A stretch of 64,000 bases of DNA from Ponticaulis profundi (lineage in GTDB: Bacteria; Pseudomonadota; Alphaproteobacteria; Caulobacterales; Hyphomonadaceae): positions 620,001 through 684,000 of the forward strand of contig NZ_JBHSSW010000066.1 in the NCBI RefSeq assembly GCF_042659465.1, in the 5' to 3' direction. The translations under genes were made by a program, and so were the position numbers. Position 1 is the stretch's first letter; every line of letters begins with the position of its first letter. Positions 45,626 to 53,874 of the stretch are shown here, one piece after another. The notes beneath the pieces are model-generated. The model saw only the letters and a program-made list of their open reading frames with translations. It made no database searches and was not told the origin of the DNA.

Positions 45626-46333
45626 CTATCCTTTAAAGCCCTTCGCGACCACATAGATTTCCGGAGAATGCGTTCGGCTGGCCGGCGGCTTTGCGTGTTT
45701 CACTTCCTGAAAGCGATGCTTGAGCGTCGCAAGCAGCTCGGCACTGGTTCCGCCCTGAAACACCTTCGAACAGAAAGTACCACCCGGCTTCAACGTATCG
45801 AACGCAAATTCGATCGCCAGTTCAACAAGCGCAACAGTTCGCAAATGGTCCGTCTGACGGTGCCCGGTCGTGTTTGCCGCCATATCTGACAGCACGACAT
45901 TCGGCTTATCACCAAGCTCTTCCAAGAGGCGTGTCATCATTGCTTCGTCAGCGACGTCACCTTTCAGCAATACGGCATCAGGAATGGGTTCGATTTCCAG
46001 CAAGTCGATGCCGACGACTTTTTTCGCACCCAATTGCTGAGCGACCTGCACCCAACCACCAGGCGCAGCTCCCAGATCCACGACAAAATCGCCCGGCGCT
46101 ATAAGTTTGAATTTGTCCTGTAATTCCAGAAGCTTGAACGCCGCTCTTGAACGAAAGCCTGCAGCTTGCGCTTTCTTTACATATGGATCGGCCATCTGGC
46201 GTTCGATCCAGCGCTTTGAGCTCTCGGTGCGCGCGTTATAAGCTGGCACTTTCTTTTTCGCCGTTCGGCCAGCTGTTCCCTTGCCCTGGCCGATACCCTT
46301 GCCGGTCCAGCGGCGTTTTCCATCATCCGTCAT
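45626..46333 (-). CDS. rlmE: 23S rRNA 2'-O-methyltransferase RlmE
   Basis: Methylates U2552 of 23S rRNA with SAM, late in 50S assembly. 235 residues, with a basic N-terminus (RRWTGKGIGQGKGTAG) typical of alphaproteobacterial forms. SAM-binding DLGAAPGGW (about 85-95), VVGIDLLE, and the catalytic K-D-K-E tetrad is represented by the Lys after SRAAFKLLE, DMAANTTG, KVFQGG and the C-terminal ASRTHSPE. It starts inside ppx (11-base overlap), a conserved pair. Confidence 0.95.
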   Translation of the reverse strand: MTDDGKRRWTGKGIGQGKGTAGRTAKKKVPAYNARTESSKRWIERQMADPYVKKAQAAGFRSRAAFKLLELQDKFKLIAPGDFVVDLGAAPGGWVQVAQQLGAKKVVGIDLLEIEPIPDAVLLKGDVADEAMMTRLLEELGDKPNVVLSDMAANTTGHRQTDHLRTVALVELAIEFAFDTLKPGGTFCSKVFQGGTSAELLATLKHRFQEVKHAKPPASRTHSPEIYVVAKGFKG

Positions 46334-47444
46334 GAGCTGGTTGACCTTCTGTTGCTGTCTCGGCGTTTGCTGTTTTCTTCTTGCCCGAACGGCGTCGTTT
46401 TTTAGGCGGCTTCCCGTGAATAAGTGACAAGAGTAGCCCTTCCCTCAGCCCGCGATCCGCGACACGCATATCGCTGCATGGCCAGAGCTGCCAGACAGCT
46501 TCCATAATCGCACATCCCGCCAGAACCAGATCGGACCGTCCATCACCAATACATGGGATCAAGGAGCGTTCCTCACGTGTCAGACCACTCAGCCGTTCGC
46601 GCGCTGCAATCGCGTCAACACGGCTCAGATGCGCGCCATCCACGATGGATCGAATATACCGATCAAGGTTCATATGCACGGCACACAAGCTCGTCACCGT
46701 TCCACTTGTCCCTATCAGATGCCCCTGATCCTTTTCGAAGAGCTCAGAATATTTGCTGCCATGTTTAAAACTCTCCAGCTGAGAGCGCGCATAATTCAGC
46801 ATCTGAGGATACCAGTCCGGATCATTCCGTTCTGGAAACATCTCGGACAAGGTCACGACACCAATGGGAAAGCTGGCCCAGTTGAGCATGGGCACTTTCT
46901 GCAAGGCGCCGTTCAGTCCGATCTTGTTCGCTTTGCGTGCATCGACCCAGCAGAGTTCTGTCGAACCGCCACCGATGTCAACGACCAGAGCAACGTCCTT
47001 TTCCGCATCAACCAGATCCAGGGCACCGACAACAGCAAGCTGGGCCTCTTCCTTCGGCGAAATGACCTTGAAAGTAAGCCCGGTCTCGCGCTGTACACGC
47101 TCGACGAACTCCCGCCCATTGCTTGCAACACGGCAAGCCTGCGTCGCGACGCATCGAATGCGCCGGATGGGATAGCCTTTGATCTTCTGGCGAATGTCCT
47201 GCAGCGCCGACAAGGTGCGCGAGATCGCATCATCCGACAGGACGCCGGATGCAGACATACCTTCGCCCAGACGGACGATCTGAGAGTATGAGTCGACGAC
47301 ACGAAACCGTTTGCCTCGCGGCTCCGCAATCAGGAGCCTGCAATTGTTTGTCCCTAAATCCACTGCTGCGAACATGGATTTGGACTGAAAGGCAGGTTTC
47401 GCCCGCCGACGTCCCTTTTTCTGGGACGCTTTGGACGTGAGCAT
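46323..47444 (-). CDS. ppx: Ppx/GppA-type exopolyphosphatase
   Basis: 373 residues of the ASKHA fold. AAVDLGTNNCRLLIAE (phosphate 1 loop, about 26-41), IRCVATQACR, VVDIGGGSTELCWV (about 150-163), and HLIGTSGTVTSLCA mark the family. Removes terminal phosphate from polyphosphate or converts pppGpp to ppGpp. A basic N-terminal stretch (SKASQKKGRRRAK) and the C-terminal Lys/Arg-rich tail are common in this group. Overlaps rlmE. PolyP synthesis is encoded at the other end of the window (ppk). Which activity dominates is not visible. Confidence 0.92.
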   Translation of the reverse strand: MLTSKASQKKGRRRAKPAFQSKSMFAAVDLGTNNCRLLIAEPRGKRFRVVDSYSQIVRLGEGMSASGVLSDDAISRTLSALQDIRQKIKGYPIRRIRCVATQACRVASNGREFVERVQRETGLTFKVISPKEEAQLAVVGALDLVDAEKDVALVVDIGGGSTELCWVDARKANKIGLNGALQKVPMLNWASFPIGVVTLSEMFPERNDPDWYPQMLNYARSQLESFKHGSKYSELFEKDQGHLIGTSGTVTSLCAVHMNLDRYIRSIVDGAHLSRVDAIAARERLSGLTREERSLIPCIGDGRSDLVLAGCAIMEAVWQLWPCSDMRVADRGLREGLLLSLIHGKPPKKRRRSGKKKTANAETATEGQPAHDG

Positions 47445-47513
47445 ATGGCCGCTCTAAATGCTTAAGTTACCACCACCTTAGCAAACAGTTCTGGTTAGCA
47501 AAAGCTCTCATCT

Positions 47514-47542
47514 CTTGAGCTTGGGCATTTGCGTATCTATCT
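47514..47542 (+). promoter_or_regulatory. RpoH-like promoter for hspQ
   Basis: CTTGAG at 47514-47519 and CTATCT at 47537-47542 with a 17-base spacer, close to the alphaproteobacterial heat-shock sigma consensus (CTTGAC, about 17 bases, CYTATnT). It lies about 34 bases upstream of the hspQ ATG at 47576. Found by eye; consistent with the role of the gene. Confidence 0.5.
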
Positions 47543-47575
47543 CTTTAGGGATGTTAAGCGACGAGGATAACGCTC

Positions 47576-47905
47576 ATGACAGATCGCACTGCTAAGTTTC
47601 AGATCGGACAGGTCGTCAAACACCGCCTCTTTCCGTTTCGGGGCGTGATCTTTGACGTCGATCCTGAATTCGCTAATACGGACGAATGGTGGGAATCCAT
47701 TCCCGAGAACATGCGTCCGGAAAAGGATCAGCCTTTTTATCATCTCCTCGCCGAGAATGATGAGAGCCATTATGTGGCCTATGTCTCCGAACAGAATCTG
47801 TTGGACGACGCAACCGGTGGTCCGATCGACCACCCACAAATCAGTGAAATCTTCATTGGTAATAATGGTGATCACTACCAGGTTCGCCCTGAGCTCGCGA
47901 ACTAG
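47576..47905 (+). CDS. hspQ: Heat shock protein HspQ
   Basis: 109 residues, usual length. HspQ binds the Lon protease as an adaptor and accelerates degradation of selected substrates. Family marks: FQIGQVVKHRLFPFRGVIFDVDPEF (8-32), HYVAYVSEQNLL, and the C-terminal HYQVRPELAN. GAGGATAACGC precedes the ATG. A heat-shock promoter-like sequence and a strong terminator bound it as a monocistronic unit. Confidence 0.95.
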   Translation: MTDRTAKFQIGQVVKHRLFPFRGVIFDVDPEFANTDEWWESIPENMRPEKDQPFYHLLAENDESHYVAYVSEQNLLDDATGGPIDHPQISEIFIGNNGDHYQVRPELAN

Positions 47906-47963
47906 CTGGTCCAACGCAATCAAGTTCTGGGTTGCCGGTAGGAACGTTCGGAGCCCCAAAAGA

Positions 47964-47993
47964 AAAAGCAGGGCGGCGCTCCGCCCTGCTTTT
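47964..47993. terminator. Bidirectional terminator between hspQ and GFA gene
   Basis: Stem GCAGGGCGG (47968-47976) / CCGCCCTGC (47981-47989), loop CGCT, flanked by A and T runs on both sides (AAAAAG and TTTTG). It ends hspQ on the plus strand and the GFA gene (stop 48006) on the minus strand. Confidence 0.9.
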
Positions 47994-48005
47994 GTTTCAT
48001 CGGAT

Positions 48006-48413
48006 CTAGCCAGGCACCTTATCGAAGGTTGGCACCCCATCCGGGTTGGTGTGAAACGGCTGATGATCGCAATCGAAAATAACCATCTGAGGCGTTCCGA
48101 ACGCCTTCGGATCATCCATACTTCCCGCTTTCACCAAAGCAACGCCTGCCATAGCTGGCGCGCGCGATGTTAGCGGTGTTCCGCAATTCCCACAGAATTC
48201 GCGCGTGACCGGAGCATCAAGGTCTGACCGCGTATAAGTCGCGGGTTTTCCAGACGTATACTCAAAACCCGCTTCAGGCATCCCAACCACGAAGTTCGGG
48301 CCACCGCCGGTGAGATATTGGCATTCACGACAATTGCACTGCAACTTCACAGCCGGATCACCGCTCGCCTTATAACGGACCTGACCGCAATAACATCCGC
48401 CTACAAATTCCAT
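48006..48413 (-). CDS. GFA (glutathione-dependent formaldehyde-activating-like) zinc protein
   Basis: 135 residues, CENP-V/GFA fold. Zinc-binding cysteines: GCYCGQVRYK (C7, C9), CNCRECQYLTGG (C27, C29, C32), and CGNCGTPLTS (the pair C94/C97). The family includes Gfa, which was proposed to help glutathione and formaldehyde react, but most members have no proven role. GGAGGACAGAG precedes the ATG. Monocistronic, upstream of the shared terminator. Confidence 0.9.
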   Translation of the reverse strand: MEFVGGCYCGQVRYKASGDPAVKLQCNCRECQYLTGGGPNFVVGMPEAGFEYTSGKPATYTRSDLDAPVTREFCGNCGTPLTSRAPAMAGVALVKAGSMDDPKAFGTPQMVIFDCDHQPFHTNPDGVPTFDKVPG

Positions 48414-48507
48414 CTCTGTCCTCCCTGATCTGTTTGGACAGAGACTAACCTTACCGCTGGGCTCTCACAATGCTAACGTAGAGGAAGCAAGGCTTCCCCT
48501 TAAGCGC

Positions 48508-49668
48508 TTAGATCAAGCCGTCCTTCGCGAGCTTTGCGAGACCACGCCCAATGACCATCTGCTGGATCTGGCTTGTCCCTTCATAGATACGGAAGATGCG
48601 CACATCGCGATAAAAGCGCTCAATGCCATAATCGCTCACATAACCAGCCCCACCAAAGACCTGGACGGCCCGGTCAGCGACACGGCCCACCATTTCTGAC
48701 GCGAACAACTTGCAGCTGGCTGCCAGCAGGGTGACATTCTCGCCAACATCCCGCCTTTTGGCAGCATCAAGCGCCATGCAACGCGCCGCATAGGCTTCGG
48801 CATAGCTATCAGCCATCATGGCCTGAACAAGCTGGTGATTGGCGATCGGCTGACCGAACTGCTTTCGCTCAACAGCATAATTCGTCATTTCATGAATGAG
48901 ACGTTCTGCTACACCGGTACATACCGCCGAAATATGCAGACGCCCGCGGTCCAGCACCGACATGGCAACCTTGAAGCCTTCGCCTTCCTGACCAAGACGG
49001 TTGCCAACCGGCACACGCGCATTGTCAAAGTTAACATCGCAGATATGCGCGCCCTGCTGGCCCATTTTCTTTTCCGGTTTTCCGATGGAAACACCCGGCG
49101 TATTCGTCTCAACAATGAACGCTGACAGACCTTTGCCGCCCGGCGTATCCGGATCGGTGCGCGCCATGACCGTCAGCAGATGCGCTTTGTTCGCATTGGT
49201 GATGTAGCGTTTCGTTCCGTTAAGGACATAATGGTCACCATCGCGAATGGCTTTGGTCTGCACGGAACCGGAATCGGATCCCGCTTCAGGCTCGGTCAGG
49301 CAGAAACTGGTGATCACCTCGCCACTCGCGATCTTCGGCAGCCATGTCGATTTCTGCTCGTCATTGCCCCACATGACTACGCCCTGACTGCCAATTCCGA
49401 TATTCGTTCCCACGACAGATCGAAATGCAGGAGAGGTCTGACCGAGCTCGAGCGCGACAAGAACCTCTTCCTCCATATTCAGGCCGAGGCCGCCATATTC
49501 TTCAGGAATCGAGATGCCGAACAGACCAAGCTCTTTCATCTGATCCGCAACGCTTTGTGGAACAGCATCCTCCTCGGCGACCTGCGCCTCGATCGGCTTG
49601 CACTGCTCGTTCACGAACTTACGAACCATCTCAATCAAAGCGTCGCGTGTTTCCTGATCATATGCCAT
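48508..49668 (-). CDS. Acyl-CoA dehydrogenase
   Basis: 386 residues. FAD enzyme of beta-oxidation or amino-acid catabolism. Seen: N-terminal helical domain, CLTEPEAGSDSGSVQTKA (flavin block), KRYITNANKAH, and the catalytic base E363 in RIYEGTSQIQQMVIGR. This Glu position is that of medium/short-chain types. GGGGTAGAGAC precedes the ATG. Monocistronic; the divergent promoter region (49669-49844) holds two inverted repeats. Chain length unknown. Confidence 0.93.
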   Translation of the reverse strand: MAYDQETRDALIEMVRKFVNEQCKPIEAQVAEEDAVPQSVADQMKELGLFGISIPEEYGGLGLNMEEEVLVALELGQTSPAFRSVVGTNIGIGSQGVVMWGNDEQKSTWLPKIASGEVITSFCLTEPEAGSDSGSVQTKAIRDGDHYVLNGTKRYITNANKAHLLTVMARTDPDTPGGKGLSAFIVETNTPGVSIGKPEKKMGQQGAHICDVNFDNARVPVGNRLGQEGEGFKVAMSVLDRGRLHISAVCTGVAERLIHEMTNYAVERKQFGQPIANHQLVQAMMADSYAEAYAARCMALDAAKRRDVGENVTLLAASCKLFASEMVGRVADRAVQVFGGAGYVSDYGIERFYRDVRIFRIYEGTSQIQQMVIGRGLAKLAKDGLI

Positions 49669-49702
49669 GTCTCTACCCCTACAGACTTCTGATTTGCTTT
49701 GA

Positions 49703-49749
49703 ACGGGACCATAATCGCGTCACGTCCCGTCGTCGATAGCCGACTATCG
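49703..49749. promoter_or_regulatory. Two inverted repeats in the acyl-CoA dehydrogenase upstream region
   Basis: ACGGGAC (49703-49709) / GTCCCGT (49724-49730) and CGATAG (49734-49739) / CTATCG (49744-49749). Both lie 35-80 bases upstream of the acyl-CoA dehydrogenase ATG and could be operators; the repressor is unknown. The spacer also holds the promoter of the DUF2807 gene. Confidence 0.3.
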
Positions 49750-49844
49750 CAACAGCCAAACGACAGACATAAAACATCATAGACAGGCATCGATTTTGTT
49801 GTTATTCAATAATTATTATATCGAAAAACAATGCGAAACGTAAT

Positions 49845-50429
49845 ATGAAATTTCTTTTGACGGCAGTGTCCGCCTTCGCCCTTTCTGGCTGCATCATCGT
49901 AGACGCCGCACCATCCAGCTTTGCTCCAACAGCGAACGCTGTCACGAAGCTTGCCCCCTTTGACCGGGTCGAGCTGCGAGGTGGTGGAGAAATCATGATC
50001 CGCTTCAGCAGCGATTACACGTTTGAAAACACGAGCGACAATTCGTATTGGGCTGTCGGCATTGACGACGATGCGCTCGTGCTGAGTTGCTATAAATCAT
50101 GTGTCGGCTCAAACAGCCGGTCCGGCATTGTTACTATGCCACGTATTGAAGGCCTGAAGATCAAAGGCGGCGCAGACATTGATTTCGAAGGCGCTTTCGA
50201 AAAGCGTGATGAATTTAAGATCGAACTGCTCGGTGGCGGCGATGTAAACGCATTCGCAGTGCCTGCAGACAAAGTCGACGTCTCTATTAAAGGTGGTGGC
50301 GATATCAAGGTCAGCCCATCAAGCGAACTGAATGTCTCTATATTCGGTGGCGGGGATGTGCAGTATCGCGGCACACCGGAAGTCTCGAAATCTATCTTTG
50401 GCGGTGGAGAGGTCCGTTCCGTAGATTAG
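49845..50429 (+). CDS. DUF2807 (head GIN) lipoprotein
   Basis: 194 residues. Lipoprotein signal with lipobox ALSGC (Cys 16), then the DUF2807 beta-helix-like repeat with the recurring GGGD/GGAD motif (LRGGGEIMIRF; IKGGADIDFEG; LLGGGDVNAF; IKGGGDIKV; FGGGDVQY; FGGGEVRS). The fold is a right-handed parallel beta-helix; the role is unknown. Six repeats of about 18-20 residues. The ATG at 49845 has only a weak ribosome-binding site. Likely co-transcribed with the thioesterase gene 60 bases downstream. Confidence 0.88.
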   Translation: MKFLLTAVSAFALSGCIIVDAAPSSFAPTANAVTKLAPFDRVELRGGGEIMIRFSSDYTFENTSDNSYWAVGIDDDALVLSCYKSCVGSNSRSGIVTMPRIEGLKIKGGADIDFEGAFEKRDEFKIELLGGGDVNAFAVPADKVDVSIKGGGDIKVSPSSELNVSIFGGGDVQYRGTPEVSKSIFGGGEVRSVD

Positions 50430-50488
50430 GGAATGGACACTCATCTCACACCTTCCTATGAACGCTGAAAAGCACTCAGGGGAAGATG

Positions 50489-50911
50489 ATGGGCACCAAG
50501 GAAGTTACAGACGGCGAATTCAAAGGCTGGCGTTACTGGGACAATGATAGCTTTGAAAAGCGTGTTGGTCCGTTCTTTTTCCGAAAGGAAGGCGACAGTT
50601 ATGTCGGCGCCTTTCGTGCTGAGAAGCGCCATATGAATGGCAATGGCAGCATGCATGGCGGCTGCATTATGAGCTTTGCCGATTTCGGCCTTTTCATCAT
50701 TGCACATGACGAAGTCGCCGAAACGCCGGGTGTCACCGTAACCATGAATTCCGAATTTATGGGAGGCGCATTGCCAGGAGAACTGATGGAAGTCCGCGGC
50801 GATGTGCTGCGTGCTGGCGGCTCATTGGTATTCGTGCGCGGGGTAATTACCGCAGAAGGACGACCGTGCCTGAATTTTTCAGGCACGATCAAAAAGCTCA
50901 AACCGCGCTAG
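50489..50911 (+). CDS. PaaI-type hotdog thioesterase
   Basis: 140 residues from the ATG at 50489, chosen because AGGGGA lies five bases upstream; the adjacent ATG at 50486 is too close. Hotdog fold: NGNGSMHGGCIMSFADFGLFIIA (about 50-72) is the HGG helix with the active-site Asp of the PaaI/4HBT-II group; TVTMNSEFMGGALPGELMEVRG is the second block. Hydrolyses an acyl-CoA. Its stop shares the four bases CTAG with the stop of the convergent amidohydrolase gene. Confidence 0.9.
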   Translation: MGTKEVTDGEFKGWRYWDNDSFEKRVGPFFFRKEGDSYVGAFRAEKRHMNGNGSMHGGCIMSFADFGLFIIAHDEVAETPGVTVTMNSEFMGGALPGELMEVRGDVLRAGGSLVFVRGVITAEGRPCLNFSGTIKKLKPR

Positions 50912-52194
50912 TCTTTTGGCGTGTAGGCAAGCGGTTGCTTGCTCTTATCCAACGAAAGATAGCGATCACGCAGTTTGGTTTGGCGGCTTTCCAAGCTCTG
51001 CGCTTCACCAGAAATATAAACCGCCTCAGGTGAAGTCATAAGCTCCAGCGGATCTCCCGACCAAATCACCAGATCTGCTGTTTTTCCGGCTTCAAGAGAA
51101 CCAAGGTCATCCAACCCGAAAATGCTGGCTGGCACGGTCGTGAGACCTGCCATCGCATCATCGAAATCGAGACCGTTGGCGACGGCATTGCCCGCACTTT
51201 GCAGCACAAGTCGTGCCTGGTGACTGGCATCTTCGAAATGCGCAAAGGCCGTTGGCACACCTGCTGCCACGAGACGCTCTGCATTCTTTCCGGTCGCCGC
51301 CAGATGCTCAAAGCTGATGGGCAGGTTCTGGAACGGGTCGATAATGACAGGAATGCCGGCAGCAGCCAGCTCATCTGCGACAAGCCAGCCCTCATCCGCT
51401 CCAACGATCACGATGTTCAGGCGGTCATTTTCTTCCTTAAAGGAAACGACTTCGAGAATGTCAGATGCCCGCTGAACCTCTATGAACAGAGGCTGCTCGC
51501 CACGAATGACAGGACGAAATGCCTCCGCATCGGCGCGTGACAGACTGTCTCCCAGATCATGCGCCATATAGCGGGTCGGAAAACTGCGAGCATCGAGAAG
51601 CGCGCCATTCAGAAAGCGCCAGGCTGCAGACCGCGAACCACCAACTTCACTCGCGCCGCGCTCACCCATCACCATGTACTGGAAAGCACGTGGCTTAGTG
51701 ATCGATTTGCGCAAGTCGCCACTGGTATTCGCAATGAGCCCCTGTCCGGCAAAGAGTGAACTGCCCGCTGCCGGCATGACAGCCACGCGAGTAATGCCCT
51801 CAATGCGCGTTACATCCACCGGCGTCGCATTCGCGTTGAAACTTCTGGAGACGTCCAGCGCAACAGTGAAACGCGTATTGGATGAGCTTGTATCATTGGT
51901 CGTGTCTTCAGCACCAACTTCTACGACGCCGACACGCGAATAAGGCGCGATGATGCCCGGCGTGATCCATTTACCGCCAACATCTTCCACGACAGCGTCG
52001 TCAGGAATGGCGATAGCACCGCTTGGCCCAACCGACACAATCTGTTCATCCTCAACAACAAGGGTCCCATTTTCAATGAGCCCTGCGTCACCACCAGTCC
52101 AGATTTTGGCGTTGGTAAAAGCCAGAGTGTCGGCCCCGACAGGAAGGCAGGCGAATGCCGACGCCGCGGCAGTAACGAGTAGAGATCTGATCAT
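50908..52194 (-). CDS. Amidohydrolase paralogue lacking metal ligands (probable pseudoenzyme)
   Basis: 428 residues: signal peptide (to about residue 21), N-terminal beta-sandwich (FTNAKIWTGGDAGLIENGTLVV), barrel, and the closing TVPASIFGLDDLGSLEAGKTADLVIWSGDP typical of the family. At the place of the H-x-H metal ligands it has GIIAPYSRVG (A83-P-Y-S86), and no other ligand-type His is seen in the barrel (VIVGADEGWLV lacks the His found in the partner). It starts with an overlap of 4 bases to the intact paralogue upstream, so the two are co-translated. I infer a structural or regulatory partner rather than a hydrolase. Confidence 0.88.
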   Translation of the reverse strand: MIRSLLVTAAASAFACLPVGADTLAFTNAKIWTGGDAGLIENGTLVVEDEQIVSVGPSGAIAIPDDAVVEDVGGKWITPGIIAPYSRVGVVEVGAEDTTNDTSSSNTRFTVALDVSRSFNANATPVDVTRIEGITRVAVMPAAGSSLFAGQGLIANTSGDLRKSITKPRAFQYMVMGERGASEVGGSRSAAWRFLNGALLDARSFPTRYMAHDLGDSLSRADAEAFRPVIRGEQPLFIEVQRASDILEVVSFKEENDRLNIVIVGADEGWLVADELAAAGIPVIIDPFQNLPISFEHLAATGKNAERLVAAGVPTAFAHFEDASHQARLVLQSAGNAVANGLDFDDAMAGLTTVPASIFGLDDLGSLEAGKTADLVIWSGDPLELMTSPEAVYISGEAQSLESRQTKLRDRYLSLDKSKQPLAYTPKD

Positions 52195-53606
52195 TTTGCG
52201 TCTCCTTCACCAGGCTGACCCAATTCAAAATCCATCACAGGCTGATAGGCCTCATCATCTCGATCAAACATCAGCGCCCCATCGACGAAGACCTTTTCAG
52301 CTTGCGTGTAGACGGAGTACGGATCGCCTGACCAGATTACAACGTCAGCGTTTTTGCCGACTTCAAGCGAGCCCGTTTGATCGAAAATACCAAGCGATTT
52401 GGCAGGGTTCGCAGACAGCCACGTCCATGCCTCAGGCTTACTTATGTCTATGCCGACCTTCCGCCCGTCGGCGAGCGCCTTGGCCGCTTCCTGATTGAGA
52501 CGCTGAATCCCGATATCGCTATCGGAGTGAACGATGGAACAACCGCCTGCGGCATGGACCATTGGGATGTTCTCGCGAATGCCGTCATAAGCTTCCATTT
52601 TGAAGCCCCACCAGTCGGCCCACATCGCAGAACAGATACCCTCTTCAGCCAAAATGTCGGCAATCTTGTAGCTTTCAACAGCATGGTGGAAAGCTGTGAC
52701 CTTGTAGCCGAACTCTTTGGACATATCGATAATCTGCGCCATCTCATCAGCGCGATAGCAGTGCATATGGACAAGAATATCGCCGTCCAGAACACCCTTC
52801 AGCGTATCCAGTTCGAGGTTGCGCTTTGGCGGCTCGCCACCGTCTTTCTCGTACTTCTCCCATGCGCGTTTGTATTCAACCGCCTCGGCCCAGGCCATGC
52901 GATAGCCTGCAACATTTCCCATGCGGGAATAAGGTGCGCCACCCGGAAAACGTCCGCCGCCATAGCCATAGACCCGCTTAGGGTTTTCGCCACAAGCCAT
53001 CTTCAATGTGTATGGAGCACCCGGAAACTTCATATCCTGAACCGTGCGTGCCGGAACATTCTTGATGATGACACCGCGGCCGCCAAACAGGTTCGCCGAG
53101 CCCGGCAAAATCTGGAGCGATGTAATGCCACCAGCCAGAGCGCGGGTGAAGTTCGGATCCTGAGGCCAAAGACCATGTTCAGCCCAGACTTCCGCCGTCA
53201 CAGGCGCCGAGATCTCGTTGCCGTCCTGCAAAGCACTGACGGAAGGCGATGGATAGACGCCCAAATGCGAGTGGGCATCAATAATTCCGGGGGTTACCCA
53301 TTTTCCTGTGCCATCTATAACCGTCGCGCCTTCAGGTGCTTCAAGTCCCTCTCCGATCGCGGATATCTTGCCGTCGACGAGAAGAACATCGCCGTTCTGA
53401 ATTTCGCCACCGACACCGTCAAACACGGTCGCGCCGGTGATGAGAACCGTCTCAGATGGATACGCCGTATATGTCGACGGAAACGGATCCTTGTTGATGC
53501 TTATTTTTTCTGCGTCATCACCGGAAACTTCATCCGATGAGCCGCCACCACATGCCGCCAGACTGACAGCCAGTCCCGCGGCCAGAATGGCCGATTTCAA
53601 TTTCAT
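52191..53606 (-). CDS. Amidohydrolase lipoprotein (intact metal site)
   Basis: 471 residues from the ATG at 53606 (GGGGAG upstream). Lipobox SLAAC (Cys 19). Metal ligands are intact: H112-S-H114 in PGIIDAHSHLG, HMHCYRADE and FHHAVESYK in the barrel, and Asp in IVHSDSDIGIQRLNQEA. The HMHCYRADEMAQIIDMSKEF block and the large C-terminal part are typical of a proteobacterial group of exported imidazolone-/ peptidase-like amidohydrolases. Acts in the periplasm, on a cyclic amide or dipeptide (inference). First gene of the pair. Confidence 0.9.
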   Translation of the reverse strand: MKLKSAILAAGLAVSLAACGGGSSDEVSGDDAEKISINKDPFPSTYTAYPSETVLITGATVFDGVGGEIQNGDVLLVDGKISAIGEGLEAPEGATVIDGTGKWVTPGIIDAHSHLGVYPSPSVSALQDGNEISAPVTAEVWAEHGLWPQDPNFTRALAGGITSLQILPGSANLFGGRGVIIKNVPARTVQDMKFPGAPYTLKMACGENPKRVYGYGGGRFPGGAPYSRMGNVAGYRMAWAEAVEYKRAWEKYEKDGGEPPKRNLELDTLKGVLDGDILVHMHCYRADEMAQIIDMSKEFGYKVTAFHHAVESYKIADILAEEGICSAMWADWWGFKMEAYDGIRENIPMVHAAGGCSIVHSDSDIGIQRLNQEAAKALADGRKVGIDISKPEAWTWLSANPAKSLGIFDQTGSLEVGKNADVVIWSGDPYSVYTQAEKVFVDGALMFDRDDEAYQPVMDFELGQPGEGDAK

Positions 53607-53738
53607 GCCCAGATCTCCCCAGTCATAGCTGACGAAGATCATCTACGGATGTAGAGCCTTTGCAAGTCCGAGGGCATCGTTTTTCAATTCCCGCGCCAAT
53701 TGCGAGACGCCTGTGCCGGAAAAATCGCATACTGCTTG

Positions 53739-53831
53739 CTACTTTTCACGCTTTTGAGTGCCGTGAATGAACAACAGTACGAGAATGAAGAGCACGAACA
53801 GGCCACCAAAACCGAGAAGTATCTGATACAT
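53739..53831 (-). CDS. Putative 30-residue transmembrane microprotein
   Basis: A 30-codon ORF with a good ribosome-binding site (AAGGGA, 7 bases before ATG 53831). The product has a single hydrophobic helix (about residues 4-23, LLGFGGLFVLFILVLLF) and a basic end (HGTQKREK), so it should insert in the membrane with the C-terminus in the cytoplasm. It lies 43 bases downstream of the LuxR-hydrolase fusion gene on the same strand and is probably co-transcribed with it. No family is recognised. Real translation is likely but unproven. Confidence 0.6.
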   Translation of the reverse strand: MYQILLGFGGLFVLFILVLLFIHGTQKREK

Positions 53832-53874
53832 TCAATAATCCCTTCGTCGCACCCATGCGTTACAAAAACGCAGC

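Noticed and set aside
52377..53540. Long plus-strand open frame (about 387 codons) opposite the intact amidohydrolase
   Set aside because: It is the mirror of a conserved coding frame, has a biased composition and no recognisable domain.
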